A stretch of 64,000 bases of DNA, taken from positions 496,001 through 560,000 of the forward strand of contig NZ_JAGKTC010000003.1 in NCBI RefSeq assembly GCF_017939625.1. Direction: 5' to 3'. Shown here in pieces: positions 1 to 8,489 of this stretch. The notes under the pieces are model-generated. The model did not search any database, was not told the DNA's origin, and was given only the letters and a program-made list of their open reading frames with translations. Made by a program: the position numbers and the translations under genes. This stretch comes from Pseudoxanthomonas helianthi. Its GTDB lineage: Bacteria; Pseudomonadota; Gammaproteobacteria; Xanthomonadales; Xanthomonadaceae. The first letter of the stretch is position 1, and each line of letters starts with the position of its first letter.

Positions 1-96
1 GCCGAGCCGCGAAAGGCTTTGGGCGAAGGTGCGGATCGAAGTGGAGACGCCGTTGACGCGCGGGAAATAGACGTCGGACAGCATCAGGATATCCAT
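1..96 (-). CDS. Glycosyltransferase family 4, N-terminal fragment
   Basis: Only the first 32 codons are in the window; the gene runs off the left edge. Read on the minus strand, the protein begins MDILMLSDVYFPRVNGVSTS. This is the nucleotide-sugar-fold opening of GT4 (GT-B fold) glycosyltransferases, with the hydrophobic first strand followed by the glycine loop 'FPRVNGV'. Such enzymes move a sugar from an NDP-sugar to a lipid or glycan acceptor at the inner membrane. The acceptor cannot be told from this fragment. The start is the ATG at 96; there is no in-frame rival close by. Confidence 0.75.
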   Translation of the reverse strand, partial: MDILMLSDVYFPRVNGVSTSIRTFAQSLSRLG

Positions 97-133
97 GCCC
101 GCGATGCTATTTCAGGCCGATGAAGGATTTATG

Positions 134-1186
134 TCAGCGATACGCGGGCGGCAGCAGGGCCGCGATCTCCTCGTTGCGGACAGGCGCAATGCCCAGGTGG
201 AAACGCGCGTTCAGCAGCACCACCAACGATTGAGCCCACAGCGCATTCCACGCCAGACCCGCGTGGCCGTCGGCCAGCACCGCGTAGTCGGGCGTGTCGC
301 CTTCCCGGTTTTCGACACGCAGGCGGCCCAGGGTGACCGCGCGATAGGCGGGACGCCCGTCCGGCCCGCGTCCGCCCCAGCGCGCAGCGAACCAGGCGCG
401 GTCGTCGAAGAACGCCACGCGCGGATCGGCTCGGGCCATGTGCAGCAACGCGTGATCGAACGCATCCAGACCCCGTTCGATGTTGGCCAGTTGCCGGGGC
501 GAATGCCAGCGACCCAGGTAGCGTGGCCAGTGCGCGTTGTCGAAGATGCCGACCAGCACGATGCGCGTCTTCGGGTGATGCGCGTGGATCGCCGCGATCG
601 ATGCACCGATCGCCCTGACACAGGCAGCGACAAGCGCCTGCACCTGCGGCGCCGCGGGATCGCGCGCCAAGGCGTCGAGTTGCCCGGCCATGCCGAAGTC
701 GTTGACGCCGATGCGGATCACCACGATGCCGTTGCGCCATGCCGTGGGGTCTTCGTCCATCAGCGCGATCAGCGCCGGCACCTGGCGGTAGCCGGCCATC
801 AGGCCGCCGCAGCCCTGCCCGGACACGGCGAAATTGTTGCGGTAGTCCTGCTTGCGTGGCGCGCGCAGGTGCAGCCCGAGCCGATAACCGAGGCCAGCAA
901 CACGGGCGGAGGTGCCGTATTCGCCCCATGGGCCCAGGTCGAGTTGCCGTCCGCGCAGCCGGGCCAGGACTTCGTCCCATTGCAGCGTTGCCCATCGGTA
1001 GCGTCCCCCGCGCTTCGCGGTCCCCTCGGGAAACGACAGCCGGTCCTGGTAGGAATGGCTGTCCGAATCGCCGACCACCGCCAGCGGCACGCGCTCGCCG
1101 GTCGACGCCGGCATCGCGTCCACCGGCGCAGATAAACAAGCCAGCAGAAGCCACGAAATTCCGCTACGGCATGAGATCCAGGCCAT
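134..1186 (-). CDS. Secreted SGNH/GDSL-type hydrolase
   Basis: A 350-residue protein with an N-terminal signal peptide (hydrophobic core ISWLLLACLSAPVDA) followed by an SGNH-hydrolase fold. Block I is VVGDSDSHSYQ, with the nucleophile Ser in GDS. Block III is IGVNDFG, with the GxND oxyanion residues. A late DGHAGL supplies the Asp-His pair. Members of this superfamily are esterases or deacylases of lipids or glycans outside the cytoplasm; the substrate here is unknown. The start at 1186 is chosen because it gives a proper signal peptide. The open frame continues far upstream, but that extension is Arg/Pro/Ala-rich antisense of the next gene and is not real. It follows the partial glycosyltransferase in the same direction, so a role in glycan modification is possible but inferred. 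Confidence 0.8.
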   Translation of the reverse strand: MAWISCRSGISWLLLACLSAPVDAMPASTGERVPLAVVGDSDSHSYQDRLSFPEGTAKRGGRYRWATLQWDEVLARLRGRQLDLGPWGEYGTSARVAGLGYRLGLHLRAPRKQDYRNNFAVSGQGCGGLMAGYRQVPALIALMDEDPTAWRNGIVVIRIGVNDFGMAGQLDALARDPAAPQVQALVAACVRAIGASIAAIHAHHPKTRIVLVGIFDNAHWPRYLGRWHSPRQLANIERGLDAFDHALLHMARADPRVAFFDDRAWFAARWGGRGPDGRPAYRAVTLGRLRVENREGDTPDYAVLADGHAGLAWNALWAQSLVVLLNARFHLGIAPVRNEEIAALLPPAYR

Positions 1187-1383
1187 GCCTTCAGGAACGG
1201 CGACCGTGCTGCCGGATGGCCATCCACTCGCCCCGTGTATTTCCAGCCTCGACCCCAAGCAACCGGTTACATCCGACGCCGGCTGAACGGCCCTTGGCGA
1301 TCTCAGATTGCATTCAGACGCGATGCCGCCAACTAGCCGCGGGGACGGTGATGGGACCGGCCCTACTGAACCGAGGTTCCAAG

Positions 1384-2733
1384 ATGAAACGCACCCACTC
1401 CCCGTTCGCGACGTGGCCGCAGGCTGCCCTGCTCGGCCTGCTGGTGGCGGCCGGCAGCGGCGCCGCTTCCGCCGCCGTGCAGGACAACCGCGACGACCCG
1501 CAGCAGCGACGCGAACAGCGTCGACAGCAAGCCCACGACCAGGCCGACGCCCGGCGCGAGCAGGCCCGACAGCAATCCGAACAGCGCGAGCAGCGTCAGG
1601 CGCAGCAGCGCGAGCAGGCCCAGGAACGGCGCCAGCAGGCCATGCGCGACAACGAGGCCCGCCAGCGCGATTTCCGTGAACAGGCCCAGCAACGCGAATC
1701 CATGCAGCGCGAGTCCATGCAGCGCGAGCGGATGCAGGCGCGCCAGGCCGAAATGCGCCGCGACCAGGCCGACCGCGAGCAGGCCCAGGAACGCCGCCAA
1801 CAGGCGAGGCGCGACAACGAAGCGCGCCAGCGCGATTTCCGCGAACAGGCGCAACGCGAACGCATGCAGCGCGACCAGGCCGCGCAGGCACGTCGCGCCG
1901 AAATGCAGCGCGACCAGGCCGACCGCGATCGCGCCGAGGCGCAACGGGACTGGCGCGAACAGGCCGCGCAGCGCCAGCAGGCGCAACGCGAACGCCAGGC
2001 GCAGGACGCCGAACGCCTGCGCGGGCAACGCGAACAGCGCCAGGCACAATGGGCAGACGAACGCGAACAGCGTCGCTTCGAGGACGCCGAACGTCGCCAG
2101 CAAGTGCGCGAAAACGGCGTCCCGCAGCGTGTCGCCCGCAGCGAGCAGGAACGCCGCATCCGCGAGGAACGCAACCGCGCCGAGACCTACCAGCGCATCC
2201 GCGAGTCGCAGATCGTCTCGGCGGACCGTTACAGCCGCAGCCTGGAGCAGCAGCGCCGTTACGCCCAGTACCGCTACCAGCAGCAGTACTACCAGCGCCT
2301 GCGCGACCAGCAGCGCCGCTGGTACGCGCGCAACTACGACTATTACCGCGACCCCTACTACTACACGCCCGCGATCTATCGCTACTACTACGCCAACAAC
2401 TGGTACCAGACCAACCGCTACGGCGCCGCGCTGATGCGCCAGGCGGTCAACTACGGTTACGAGGAAGGCCTGCGCGCGGGCCGTGCCGACCGCGAGGACG
2501 GCTGGCGCTACGACTACCGCAACAGCTACGCCTACCTCGACGCCGGCTATGGCTACAACGGCTATTACCTCGACCAGGGCGCCTACCAGTACTACTTCCG
2601 CCAGGGCTTCCGCCGCGGCTACGAGGACGGTTACTACAGCCGCTACCGCTATGGCCGGCATGGCGACGACGGCGACTACATCATCCTCGCCACCGTGCTG
2701 AGCGCGATCCTCGGCCTGCAACTGCTGCACTGA
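1384..2733 (+). CDS. Secreted Arg/Gln-rich coiled-coil protein with Tyr-rich C-terminus
   Basis: A 449-residue protein of unknown function. Residues 1-34 form a signal peptide (ALLGLLVAAGSGAASAA). Residues about 35-275 are almost entirely Q, R, E, A and D, arranged as imperfect repeats; the unit RQQAxRDNEARQRDFREQAQ occurs twice, and shorter RDQADR/REQAQ units many times. This predicts a long charged coiled coil in the periplasm. Residues about 290-425 are very Tyr-rich, with YGYEEGLRAGRADREDGW and a related FRRGYEDGYYSRY. The last residues (ILATVLSAILGLQLLH) are hydrophobic. The ATG at 1384 follows GAGG with good spacing. It converges on the zinc-finger gene, with a shared terminator between them. 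Similar Tyr/Asp-rich tails occur in Xanthomonad hypothetical proteins, but I know no function. Confidence 0.8.
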   Translation: MKRTHSPFATWPQAALLGLLVAAGSGAASAAVQDNRDDPQQRREQRRQQAHDQADARREQARQQSEQREQRQAQQREQAQERRQQAMRDNEARQRDFREQAQQRESMQRESMQRERMQARQAEMRRDQADREQAQERRQQARRDNEARQRDFREQAQRERMQRDQAAQARRAEMQRDQADRDRAEAQRDWREQAAQRQQAQRERQAQDAERLRGQREQRQAQWADEREQRRFEDAERRQQVRENGVPQRVARSEQERRIREERNRAETYQRIRESQIVSADRYSRSLEQQRRYAQYRYQQQYYQRLRDQQRRWYARNYDYYRDPYYYTPAIYRYYYANNWYQTNRYGAALMRQAVNYGYEEGLRAGRADREDGWRYDYRNSYAYLDAGYGYNGYYLDQGAYQYYFRQGFRRGYEDGYYSRYRYGRHGDDGDYIILATVLSAILGLQLLH

Positions 2734-2755
2734 CCTCGCAGGAAGGAACGCGCAC

Positions 2756-2788
2756 GAAAAACGCCCGGGTCTCCCCGGGCGTTTTTTC
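2756..2788. terminator. Bidirectional intrinsic terminator
   Basis: A perfect GC stem CGCCCGGG / CCCGGGCG with a TCTC loop is flanked by an A-run on the left and TTTTTT on the right. It would therefore terminate both the + gene ending at 2733 and the - gene ending at 2797. Confidence 0.9.
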
Positions 2789-2796
2789 TGCTTCGT

Positions 2797-3063
2797 TCAA
2801 CGCAGCTGGCTGTCCTTGCTGCCCCGCCGGTTGTAGCCGCTGGCGGCGACCTGCTCGCGGTCGTGCGCTTCCTGGCAGGCCACGCACAGGCGCACGCCGG
2901 GCACGGCCTTGCGCCGTGCCTCGGGAATGCGCGCATCGCATTCCTCGCAACGCTCGAGGCTGGGACCGCTCGGCAGCTGGCTGCGGGCGCGCTTGATCGC
3001 GTCCTTCACCGTCGCATCGATCTGGTCCTGCACCGCGCCGTCGCCGGCCCAACCCGTGGCCAT
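2797..3063 (-). CDS. DksA/TraR-type C4 zinc-finger protein (YbiI-like)
   Basis: An 88-residue cytoplasmic protein. It carries the four-cysteine zinc finger CEECDARIPEARRKAVPGVR...CVAC near residues 39-65, which is the DksA/TraR C-terminal signature, with 'PEARRKAVPG' between the cysteine pairs. The preceding helix (VQDQIDATVKDAIKRARSQL) resembles YbiI/TraR-like short forms. The long coiled-coil arm of true DksA is missing, so a DksA-like contact with RNA polymerase is possible but not shown. The start at 3063 gives the conserved MATGWAGDGAVQ opening. It ends at the shared terminator. Confidence 0.9.
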   Translation of the reverse strand: MATGWAGDGAVQDQIDATVKDAIKRARSQLPSGPSLERCEECDARIPEARRKAVPGVRLCVACQEAHDREQVAASGYNRRGSKDSQLR

Positions 3064-3112
3064 GGGGCTTGCCTCACCGATTACTCATCAATGGCCGAGG
3101 ATAACCCCTGGC

Positions 3113-3922
3113 TCAGAAACCGTGGCTGTAGGTCACGCCGCCGGCCCATTCCGGACTGCCGTCGGACAAGCCGGCGGTGGCGTAGATCTGGAATTTGCTC
3201 GCCGGGTCGGTGCCGAAGGTATAGAAGCCGGTCAACTCGCTGCGGTCGTCGAAACCATCGGCCGCGGCCTGGCGCCATTCGTACATCGCGCCGACGCTGC
3301 CCGAGCTCACCTTGTGGCTGAGGCCGAAATTCGCCCCGGCCACGCCGTCCACGTCGATGTAGTCCGAATCGCCGAGCAGGGTGTAACCGACGCCGCCGAA
3401 TACCGTGGTGTCGCCGAACGCGCGATACAGGTCCACGGCCAGGCCATAGTCGTTGGCGCCGGTGCCCAGGCCCTTGTCTTCGTCGGCGGTGGCGACCTTG
3501 AAGTTGGCGGTCAGGTCCACGCCCAGCGGCCCGCCGGTTTCGAAACTGTAGGTCGCGGCCAGGCGCAGGTCGCCGATGCCGGACGCACTGCCGTCTTCGG
3601 TGGTGGTGGCGCCGCTGCCTCCGTTTCCATTGCCGTTGCCACGGCCGCGTCCGTTGGGGTTGGTGTTGACCACCCCGCCGATGCCCGGAATCACGTTCGG
3701 GTCGCCCTTCACCCGCAACCACGGCAAGGTCGCCTTCCAGGTCCAGTGGCCGCTGACGTACTTGGCGGTGAACGGCACCGACAGGATGTCCGTCGTCGTG
3801 TCCGTGCCGTAGTCGCCGCTGCTGTAGTCGACGCCGACGCCGAGCGAAAGCCCGTCCGCCGCCTGCGCCTGTTCCATGGCCAACGCGCCGGCCACGGCCA
3901 GCGCCAATGCGATCCGCTTCAT
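3113..3922 (-). CDS. Putative outer-membrane beta-barrel protein
   Basis: A 269-residue protein with a signal peptide (MKRIALALAVAGALAMEQAQA). Alternating polar/aromatic strands follow throughout (SLGVGVDYSSGDYG, WTWKATLPWLRV, DLRLAATYSF, GAMYEWRQ, ELTGFYTF), and the chain ends in Phe (VTYSHGF), as outer-membrane barrels do. A low-complexity loop of Asn/Gly/Arg (NPNGRGRGNGNGNGGSG) sits near residue 90. Two ATGs lie 6 nt apart; I prefer 3922 because GAGG is then 7 nt upstream. It is 91 nt downstream of the Thr/Lys-repeat protein gene and probably co-transcribed with it. Specific transport or adhesion function is unknown. Confidence 0.75.
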   Translation of the reverse strand: MKRIALALAVAGALAMEQAQAADGLSLGVGVDYSSGDYGTDTTTDILSVPFTAKYVSGHWTWKATLPWLRVKGDPNVIPGIGGVVNTNPNGRGRGNGNGNGGSGATTTEDGSASGIGDLRLAATYSFETGGPLGVDLTANFKVATADEDKGLGTGANDYGLAVDLYRAFGDTTVFGGVGYTLLGDSDYIDVDGVAGANFGLSHKVSSGSVGAMYEWRQAAADGFDDRSELTGFYTFGTDPASKFQIYATAGLSDGSPEWAGGVTYSHGF

Positions 3923-4013
3923 CCCCATACCTCGTTCAGTGTTGATCGTTCAGTGCCAAGTGGCCGGGCGCTGTCGCACCCGGCCACGGTCGTTCGATGC
4001 AGGCAGGCCCGCC

Positions 4014-4796
4014 TTACGGGCGGCCGCCGCGTTCCGGACGCTCGGGGCGCTGCGGACGTTCGATGCGTTCCGGACGGGTCGGCCGCTCGGGACGGTCGAC
4101 CTTGGCCACGCGGTCGGGGCGCTCGGCCTTGGCGGTGCGTTCCGCCTTCTCGGGCTTCGCGGCCTTCTCGGCTTTTTCCGCCTTGGCGGTGCGCTCGGCC
4201 TTCTTGTCGGCCGCGGCGACCGCGCGTTCGCTCTTGTTCGAAGCGCTGATCAGGCTGCCCAGGTTGAAGCCCAGTTCCTTGGCGATGGCGCCCCAGCCCA
4301 TGCCGTCCGCGCGCATCGCCAGCACGCCGCCTTCGACCGTGGTGGTCGTGGTGCCGTCGGCGTTGGTGACCGTGGTCGGCACGCCGGCCAGCGCGGTGGA
4401 CAGGCTCGCGTAGGTGCCTGCGTCGACCAGCGCCTGGGCCAGCGACAGGCTGATGTTCACTTCGCCCCAACCCATCGGGCCGGCGGGGTTGGCCACGGTG
4501 CGGTCGACCATCGTGGTCGTGGTGGTCGTGGTGCCATCGGCATTCGTCGTGGTGGTGGTCACCGCTTCCTGCACGGTGAATTCGCCGCCCTTGCGCAGGC
4601 CGTCGATCAGGCCGGCTGCGAGATCCTCGGAACCGGCGGCTTCGGCATAGCGGTCGACCAGGCGATCGCGCGACACGGTGGCTTCGGCGACGATTTCGGT
4701 GTCGCCGCCCGCATCCTGCGCGAAGGCGGGCACGGCGGCGGAAAACAGCGCGGCCAGGGCGATGCACAGCGGCAGGCGGCGGAGAGACGTGTTCAT
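4014..4796 (-). CDS. Exported Thr-repeat and Lys/Pro-rich low-complexity protein
   Basis: A 260-residue protein with a clear signal peptide ending AVPAFA. The middle carries two copies of a Thr-rich unit (TTTTTNADGTTTTTTT and TTVTNADGTTTTTV), separated by a conserved-looking 'NPAGPMGWGEVNISLSLAQAL' style segment. A related 'RADGMGWGAIAKELGF' follows. The last 80 residues are Ala/Lys/Glu repeats that change into PERPxRPER repeats. The DNA of the Thr units is (ACC)n-like, so copy number could vary. GAGGA lies 6 nt before the ATG at 4796. It is upstream of the putative outer-membrane protein and likely shares its transcript. The function is unknown; an extracellular or surface role is inferred only from the signal peptide and neighbour. 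Confidence 0.75.
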   Translation of the reverse strand: MNTSLRRLPLCIALAALFSAAVPAFAQDAGGDTEIVAEATVSRDRLVDRYAEAAGSEDLAAGLIDGLRKGGEFTVQEAVTTTTTNADGTTTTTTTMVDRTVANPAGPMGWGEVNISLSLAQALVDAGTYASLSTALAGVPTTVTNADGTTTTTVEGGVLAMRADGMGWGAIAKELGFNLGSLISASNKSERAVAAADKKAERTAKAEKAEKAAKPEKAERTAKAERPDRVAKVDRPERPTRPERIERPQRPERPERGGRP

Positions 4797-5110
4797 GGCG
4801 ATCCTCGTTGCAGGAATGTTGCGGGAATACGAACGCCGGAAACCGGCGGCGCGTGGATGCTGAACCCGCAGCCGCGACAGCCGCAAGAGGCCGTTTCGGA
4901 AGGATTTACGAGGGATTGGCTCGCGTGAAAAAACAGTGAAGAAAGCGGGGCCACTCGTCGGGCAGGGAGCTGCGTTCATCGCATCGTGCGTGACGCCCCG
5001 CACGAATCCGCCAATCGTTCGTCGGGCCGTTGGCGAGGAAATCGCAAGCGCCATGCGGCGGTCGCGGGCCGCGCCAGATGTAATTGCGCAGACACCACAG
5101 CGGTGCAGTC

Positions 5111-5140
5111 GTGAAGCCCGTGGACAGGCAGGGTCATAAT
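5111..5140 (+). promoter_or_regulatory. Candidate promoter of the peroxiredoxin gene
   Basis: CATAAT at 5135 matches five of six bases of a sigma-70 -10 box and lies 28 nt before the ATG. The -35 candidate GTGAAG, 18 nt further upstream, is poor. Confidence 0.35.
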
Positions 5141-5168
5141 GCCGTCCCGACCGCTCGCGGAGACTTGC

Positions 5169-5717
5169 ATGGCTCGCCCGATTCTTTCCCTCGCCCTTGC
5201 CGCCGGCATCGCCGCCTTCGCCGCGCCGGCATTCGCCGCGCTCGGGGTTGGCGCCCACGCGCCCGACTTCACCGCGCCCGCCTACCTCGCCGGCAAGCCG
5301 TTCACCTTCAAGCTGGCCGACGCGCTGAAAAAAGGCCCGGTCGTGGTCTATTTCTTCCCCGCCGCGCATACCCCGGGCTGCAACCTCGAGGCGCACCTGT
5401 TCTCCGAAGCCATCGACAAGTTCAAGGCCGAGGGCGCCACGGTGATCGGCGTCACCGCGGGCAACACCGGGGAACTCGCCGATTTCTCCAAGGAAACCGA
5501 GCATTGCGGCGGTAAATTCCCGGTCGCCGCCGACCAGGGCGCGAAGATCGCCGCCAGCTACGACGCGGTTCTCGACAAGAAACCCGAATGGTCGAACCGC
5601 ACGTCCTACGTCATCGCGCCCGACGGCTCGATCGCGGCGGTGCATTCCGAACTGAACCCGGGCCAGCACGTGAAGACGATGCTGGACGCGGTGAAGGCGC
5701 TCAAGACGAAGAAATAG
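5169..5717 (+). CDS. Periplasmic peroxiredoxin (AhpC/TSA, BCP-like)
   Basis: A 182-residue thioredoxin-fold peroxidase with a signal peptide (SLALAAGIAAFAAPAFA), so it acts in the periplasm. The peroxidatic motif is FPAAHTPGCNLEAH, corresponding to the PxxxTPxC site of BCP/PrxQ proteins, with Cys about residue 75. A further Cys in ETEHCGGKFPVAAD about 40 residues on may act as resolving residue. WSNRTSYVIAPDGSI is the usual strand before the C-terminal helix. It would reduce hydrogen peroxide or organic peroxides using thiols. The ATG at 5169 (MARPIL) has GGAG upstream and gives the signal peptide; an upstream ATG at 5139 would disrupt it. Confidence 0.9.
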   Translation: MARPILSLALAAGIAAFAAPAFAALGVGAHAPDFTAPAYLAGKPFTFKLADALKKGPVVVYFFPAAHTPGCNLEAHLFSEAIDKFKAEGATVIGVTAGNTGELADFSKETEHCGGKFPVAADQGAKIAASYDAVLDKKPEWSNRTSYVIAPDGSIAAVHSELNPGQHVKTMLDAVKALKTKK

Positions 5718-5724
5718 GCGAATT

Positions 5725-5832
5725 GATTGCCTCCCCCTTCGCAGAAGGGGGAGTGAGGGGGATGTGCTTTTCGCTGCGAAACAACAGCCAGAGCAAATCT
5801 CCGTGACCCCCTTTTTAAAAAAGGGGTGAAGA
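5725..5832. repeat. Palindromic repeat pair, family 'CCCCCTT-AAGGGGG'
   Basis: Two short palindromes (CCCCCTTC...GAAGGGGG near 5732 and CCCCTTTTT/AAAAAGGGG near 5810) are joined by a segment containing GAGCAAATCTCC. The same building blocks recur at 17665-17856. The element lies between convergent genes and may act as a terminator for both. Confidence 0.6.
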
Positions 5833-5864
5833 AGAGCGGAACCTTCGACGTCGACGCGCGGCGT

Positions 5865-6209
5865 TCAAACCGCCGCGGTGACCACGATCTCGACCTTCCA
5901 CGCCGGATTGGCCAGCTTCGCCTCGACCGTGGCGCGCGCGGGGCCCTGCCCCGGCACGACCCATGCGTCCCACGCACGGTTCATGCCCGGGAAGTCGGCG
6001 ATGTCGGCCAGGTAGATCTGCGCCCGCAGGATGCGGGTCTTGTCGCTGCCGGCCTGGGCCAGCAGGTCGTCGATCGCCGCCAGCACCTCGCGGGTCTGGG
6101 TTTCGATGTCGGCATCGAGGGTTTCCGGCACCTGGCCGGCGAGGTGGACGATGCCATTGTGGACGACGGCTTCGGACATGCGCGGGCCGGCGTCGATGCG
6201 CTGGATCAT
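5865..6209 (-). CDS. RidA family reactive-intermediate deaminase
   Basis: A 114-residue RidA/YjgF/UK114-family protein. Members deaminate reactive enamine/imine intermediates such as 2-aminoacrylate, or act as related small-molecule hydrolases, as trimers in the cytoplasm. Typical family features are HNGIVHLAGQVPE at residues 17-29, TREVLAAIDDLLAQAGSDK, and the C-terminal PARATVEAKLANPAWKVEI, which places the conserved Arg of the active site. The start at 6209 (MIQRIDAG) is preceded by GGAG at good spacing. It is a stand-alone gene and could protect PLP enzymes. Confidence 0.9.
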   Translation of the reverse strand: MIQRIDAGPRMSEAVVHNGIVHLAGQVPETLDADIETQTREVLAAIDDLLAQAGSDKTRILRAQIYLADIADFPGMNRAWDAWVVPGQGPARATVEAKLANPAWKVEIVVTAAV

Positions 6210-6333
6210 TGGGAGCTCCGTGTGGGGTGGGATGCGAGGCATCGCACGGTACGCATCACGAATCCGCGGCACAAGGCCCGCCCTGCCCGGCTGCGCGCGG
6301 ACGGAGGCACTCCCCCGCCCGCGCGGCGCCATG

Positions 6334-8394
6334 TCACCAGATCCGCACGCGCTGTTCCGGCGACAGGTACATGGCATCGCCCGGCTTCACGTCGAACGCC
6401 TGGTACCAGGCGTCGAGGTTGCGCAGCGGCCCGTTGGCGCGATACATCACCGGCGAATGCGGATTGGTCTTGATCAGGTTGAGCAGCGCTTCGTCGCGAT
6501 ACTTGCCCTTCCACACCTGGGCCCAGGCCAGGTAGAAACGCTGGTCGCCGCTCAGGCCGTCGATCACCGGCGCGGGCTTGCCGCCCAGGCTCAACTGGTA
6601 GGCGGTGTGGGCCATCGACAGGCCGCCGAGGTCGCCGATGTTCTCGCCCATGGTCAGCGCGCCGTTCACGCACTGGCCCTGCAGCGGGCAATAGGCGTCG
6701 TACTGCGCGCCCAGCGCCTTGGTGCGTTGTTCGAAACGGGCGCGATCCTCGTCCGTCCACCAGTTGCGCTGGATGCCGTCGGCGTCGGACTTGCTGCCCT
6801 GGTCGTCGAAGCCGTGGCCCATCTCGTGGCCGATCACCGCGCCGATGCCGCCGTAGTTCACCGCCGGGTCGGCGTGCACGTCGAAGAACGGCGGCTGCAG
6901 GATCGCCGCCGGGAACACGATCTCGTTGAAGGTCGAGTTGTAGTAGGCGTTGACCGTCTGCGGGGTCATGCCCCATTCCTCGCGGTCGGTCTTCTGGCCG
7001 ATGCGGCGGTTCTGGTCGGCGCGGTTGAACTTGCGCAGCGCCACCGCATTGCCGAACAGGTCGTTCGGTGCGATGGCGACGCTGGAATAATCGATCCACT
7101 TCGACGGATAGCCGATCTTCGGCCGGAAGGTCGAAAGCTTGCGGTAGGCTTCCTTCTTGGTCGCCTCGCCCATCCAGTCCAGCTTTTCGATGTTCTGGCG
7201 CAGCGCGGCGCGCAGGTTCTCCACCAGCTGGTCCATCGCCGCCTTGGACTCGGGCTTGAAGTAACGCGCCACGTACAGCTCGCCCAGCGCATCGCCCAGG
7301 CCGTTGCGCGCGCCGACCATCGCCACCGCGCGTTTCCAATCCTCGCGCTGGGCCTTCTGCCCGTTCAGGACCTTGCCGTTGAAGGCGAACGAGGCTTCGT
7401 CGATTTCGCGGCTGAGCAGGCCGGCGTTGCCGTCGATGGCGTGGAAGGTCAGGTAATCGCGCCAGGTCGCCAGCGGCGTCGCATCGATCACGTCGATGAC
7501 CGGCTGCACCGCGTCCGGCGTGGCGATGTTGACGCGTTCGGGCTGCGGCATTTCCTGCGCGCGCAGGTGCGCGGCCCAGTCATAGCCGGGGAAACGCTGC
7601 TGCAGTTCGGCGAAAGTGAAGACGTTGTAGGTCTTGTCGCGATCGCGCAGCTTGGCGCGGTCCCATTGCGGCTTGGCCAGCGCGGTTTCCAGCGCCAGGA
7701 TCGCTTCCGCGCGCGCCTTCGCATCCGCGCCGTTCACGCCGGCATAGCCCAGCATGCGTTGGATATGGGCGACGTAGGCCTCGCGGATCTTGACGAAACG
7801 GGCATCGGCGTTGAGGTAGTAGTCCTTGTCCGGCAAACCCAGCCCGCCCACGCCGAGGCCCACGAGGTACTGGTCGGGATCCTTGCGATCGGTGCCGACG
7901 AACAGGCCCAGCGGCGCGTCGCTGCCGTCGATGTCGTCGTTGCCGAATGCGGCGACCAGCTTGGCCTTGCTGTCGATGGCGGCGATGCGCGCCAGCACCG
8001 GCTGCAGCGGCTTGATCCCGGCGGCGTCGCGCGCGGCGCGGTCCATGTAGCTGGCGTAGTAGTCGCGCACCTTCTGGCCGTTGCTGCCGGGCGCGAGGCT
8101 CTTCTGCGCCTGCAGGCCTTCGATCAGCCCATGCACCTGTTCTTCGGTGCGGTCGCGCAATTCGTTGAAGGAACCGTAGTTGGACTCGTAGTCCTTGAGT
8201 ACGTAGGTGTCGATCCAGTGCCCGCTGGCGTAGCGGTTGAAATCGTCGCCCGGCTTCGCCGACGCATCGCGCGCGGACAGGTCGACGCCGAAGTCGCCCA
8301 GTTGCGGCTTGCCGGCGGTGTCGGCGGCGGACGCGGAAATGGCAGCGAGGCCCAGCGCACAGGCGAGGCCCAGGCTCGACGGGGAAAGCTTCAT
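6334..8394 (-). CDS. M13 family zinc metallopeptidase (PepO/neprilysin-like)
   Basis: A 686-residue exported endopeptidase. The signal peptide (LGLACALGLAAISASA) is followed by the M13 N-terminal domain (PGDDFNRYASGHWI). The catalytic domain has HEMGH at residues 523-527, preceded by VNYGGIGAVIG and followed by GFDDQGSKSDADG. The third zinc ligand lies in ENIGDLGG. The C-terminus ends VRIW; the final aromatic resembles family members ending CxVW. The length matches the family's 650-700 residues. These enzymes cut short peptides in the periplasm or outside the cell. The gene stands alone between RidA and the M14-like gene. Confidence 0.93.
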   Translation of the reverse strand: MKLSPSSLGLACALGLAAISASAADTAGKPQLGDFGVDLSARDASAKPGDDFNRYASGHWIDTYVLKDYESNYGSFNELRDRTEEQVHGLIEGLQAQKSLAPGSNGQKVRDYYASYMDRAARDAAGIKPLQPVLARIAAIDSKAKLVAAFGNDDIDGSDAPLGLFVGTDRKDPDQYLVGLGVGGLGLPDKDYYLNADARFVKIREAYVAHIQRMLGYAGVNGADAKARAEAILALETALAKPQWDRAKLRDRDKTYNVFTFAELQQRFPGYDWAAHLRAQEMPQPERVNIATPDAVQPVIDVIDATPLATWRDYLTFHAIDGNAGLLSREIDEASFAFNGKVLNGQKAQREDWKRAVAMVGARNGLGDALGELYVARYFKPESKAAMDQLVENLRAALRQNIEKLDWMGEATKKEAYRKLSTFRPKIGYPSKWIDYSSVAIAPNDLFGNAVALRKFNRADQNRRIGQKTDREEWGMTPQTVNAYYNSTFNEIVFPAAILQPPFFDVHADPAVNYGGIGAVIGHEMGHGFDDQGSKSDADGIQRNWWTDEDRARFEQRTKALGAQYDAYCPLQGQCVNGALTMGENIGDLGGLSMAHTAYQLSLGGKPAPVIDGLSGDQRFYLAWAQVWKGKYRDEALLNLIKTNPHSPVMYRANGPLRNLDAWYQAFDVKPGDAMYLSPEQRVRIW

Positions 8395-8489
8395 CGGTTC
8401 GTTCCCGGATTGGCGGAACCCGGGAGACTAGCCGCGCCCACCCGGGCCGGCCTGTGCCATTGGTCGCCCCCGCCGGCCCGACCCGGCGC

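Noticed and set aside
134-2047. A 637-residue open frame on the minus strand extending upstream of the SGNH hydrolase
   Set aside because: The part beyond 1186 is Arg/Ala/Pro-rich antisense of the coiled-coil gene and destroys the signal peptide.
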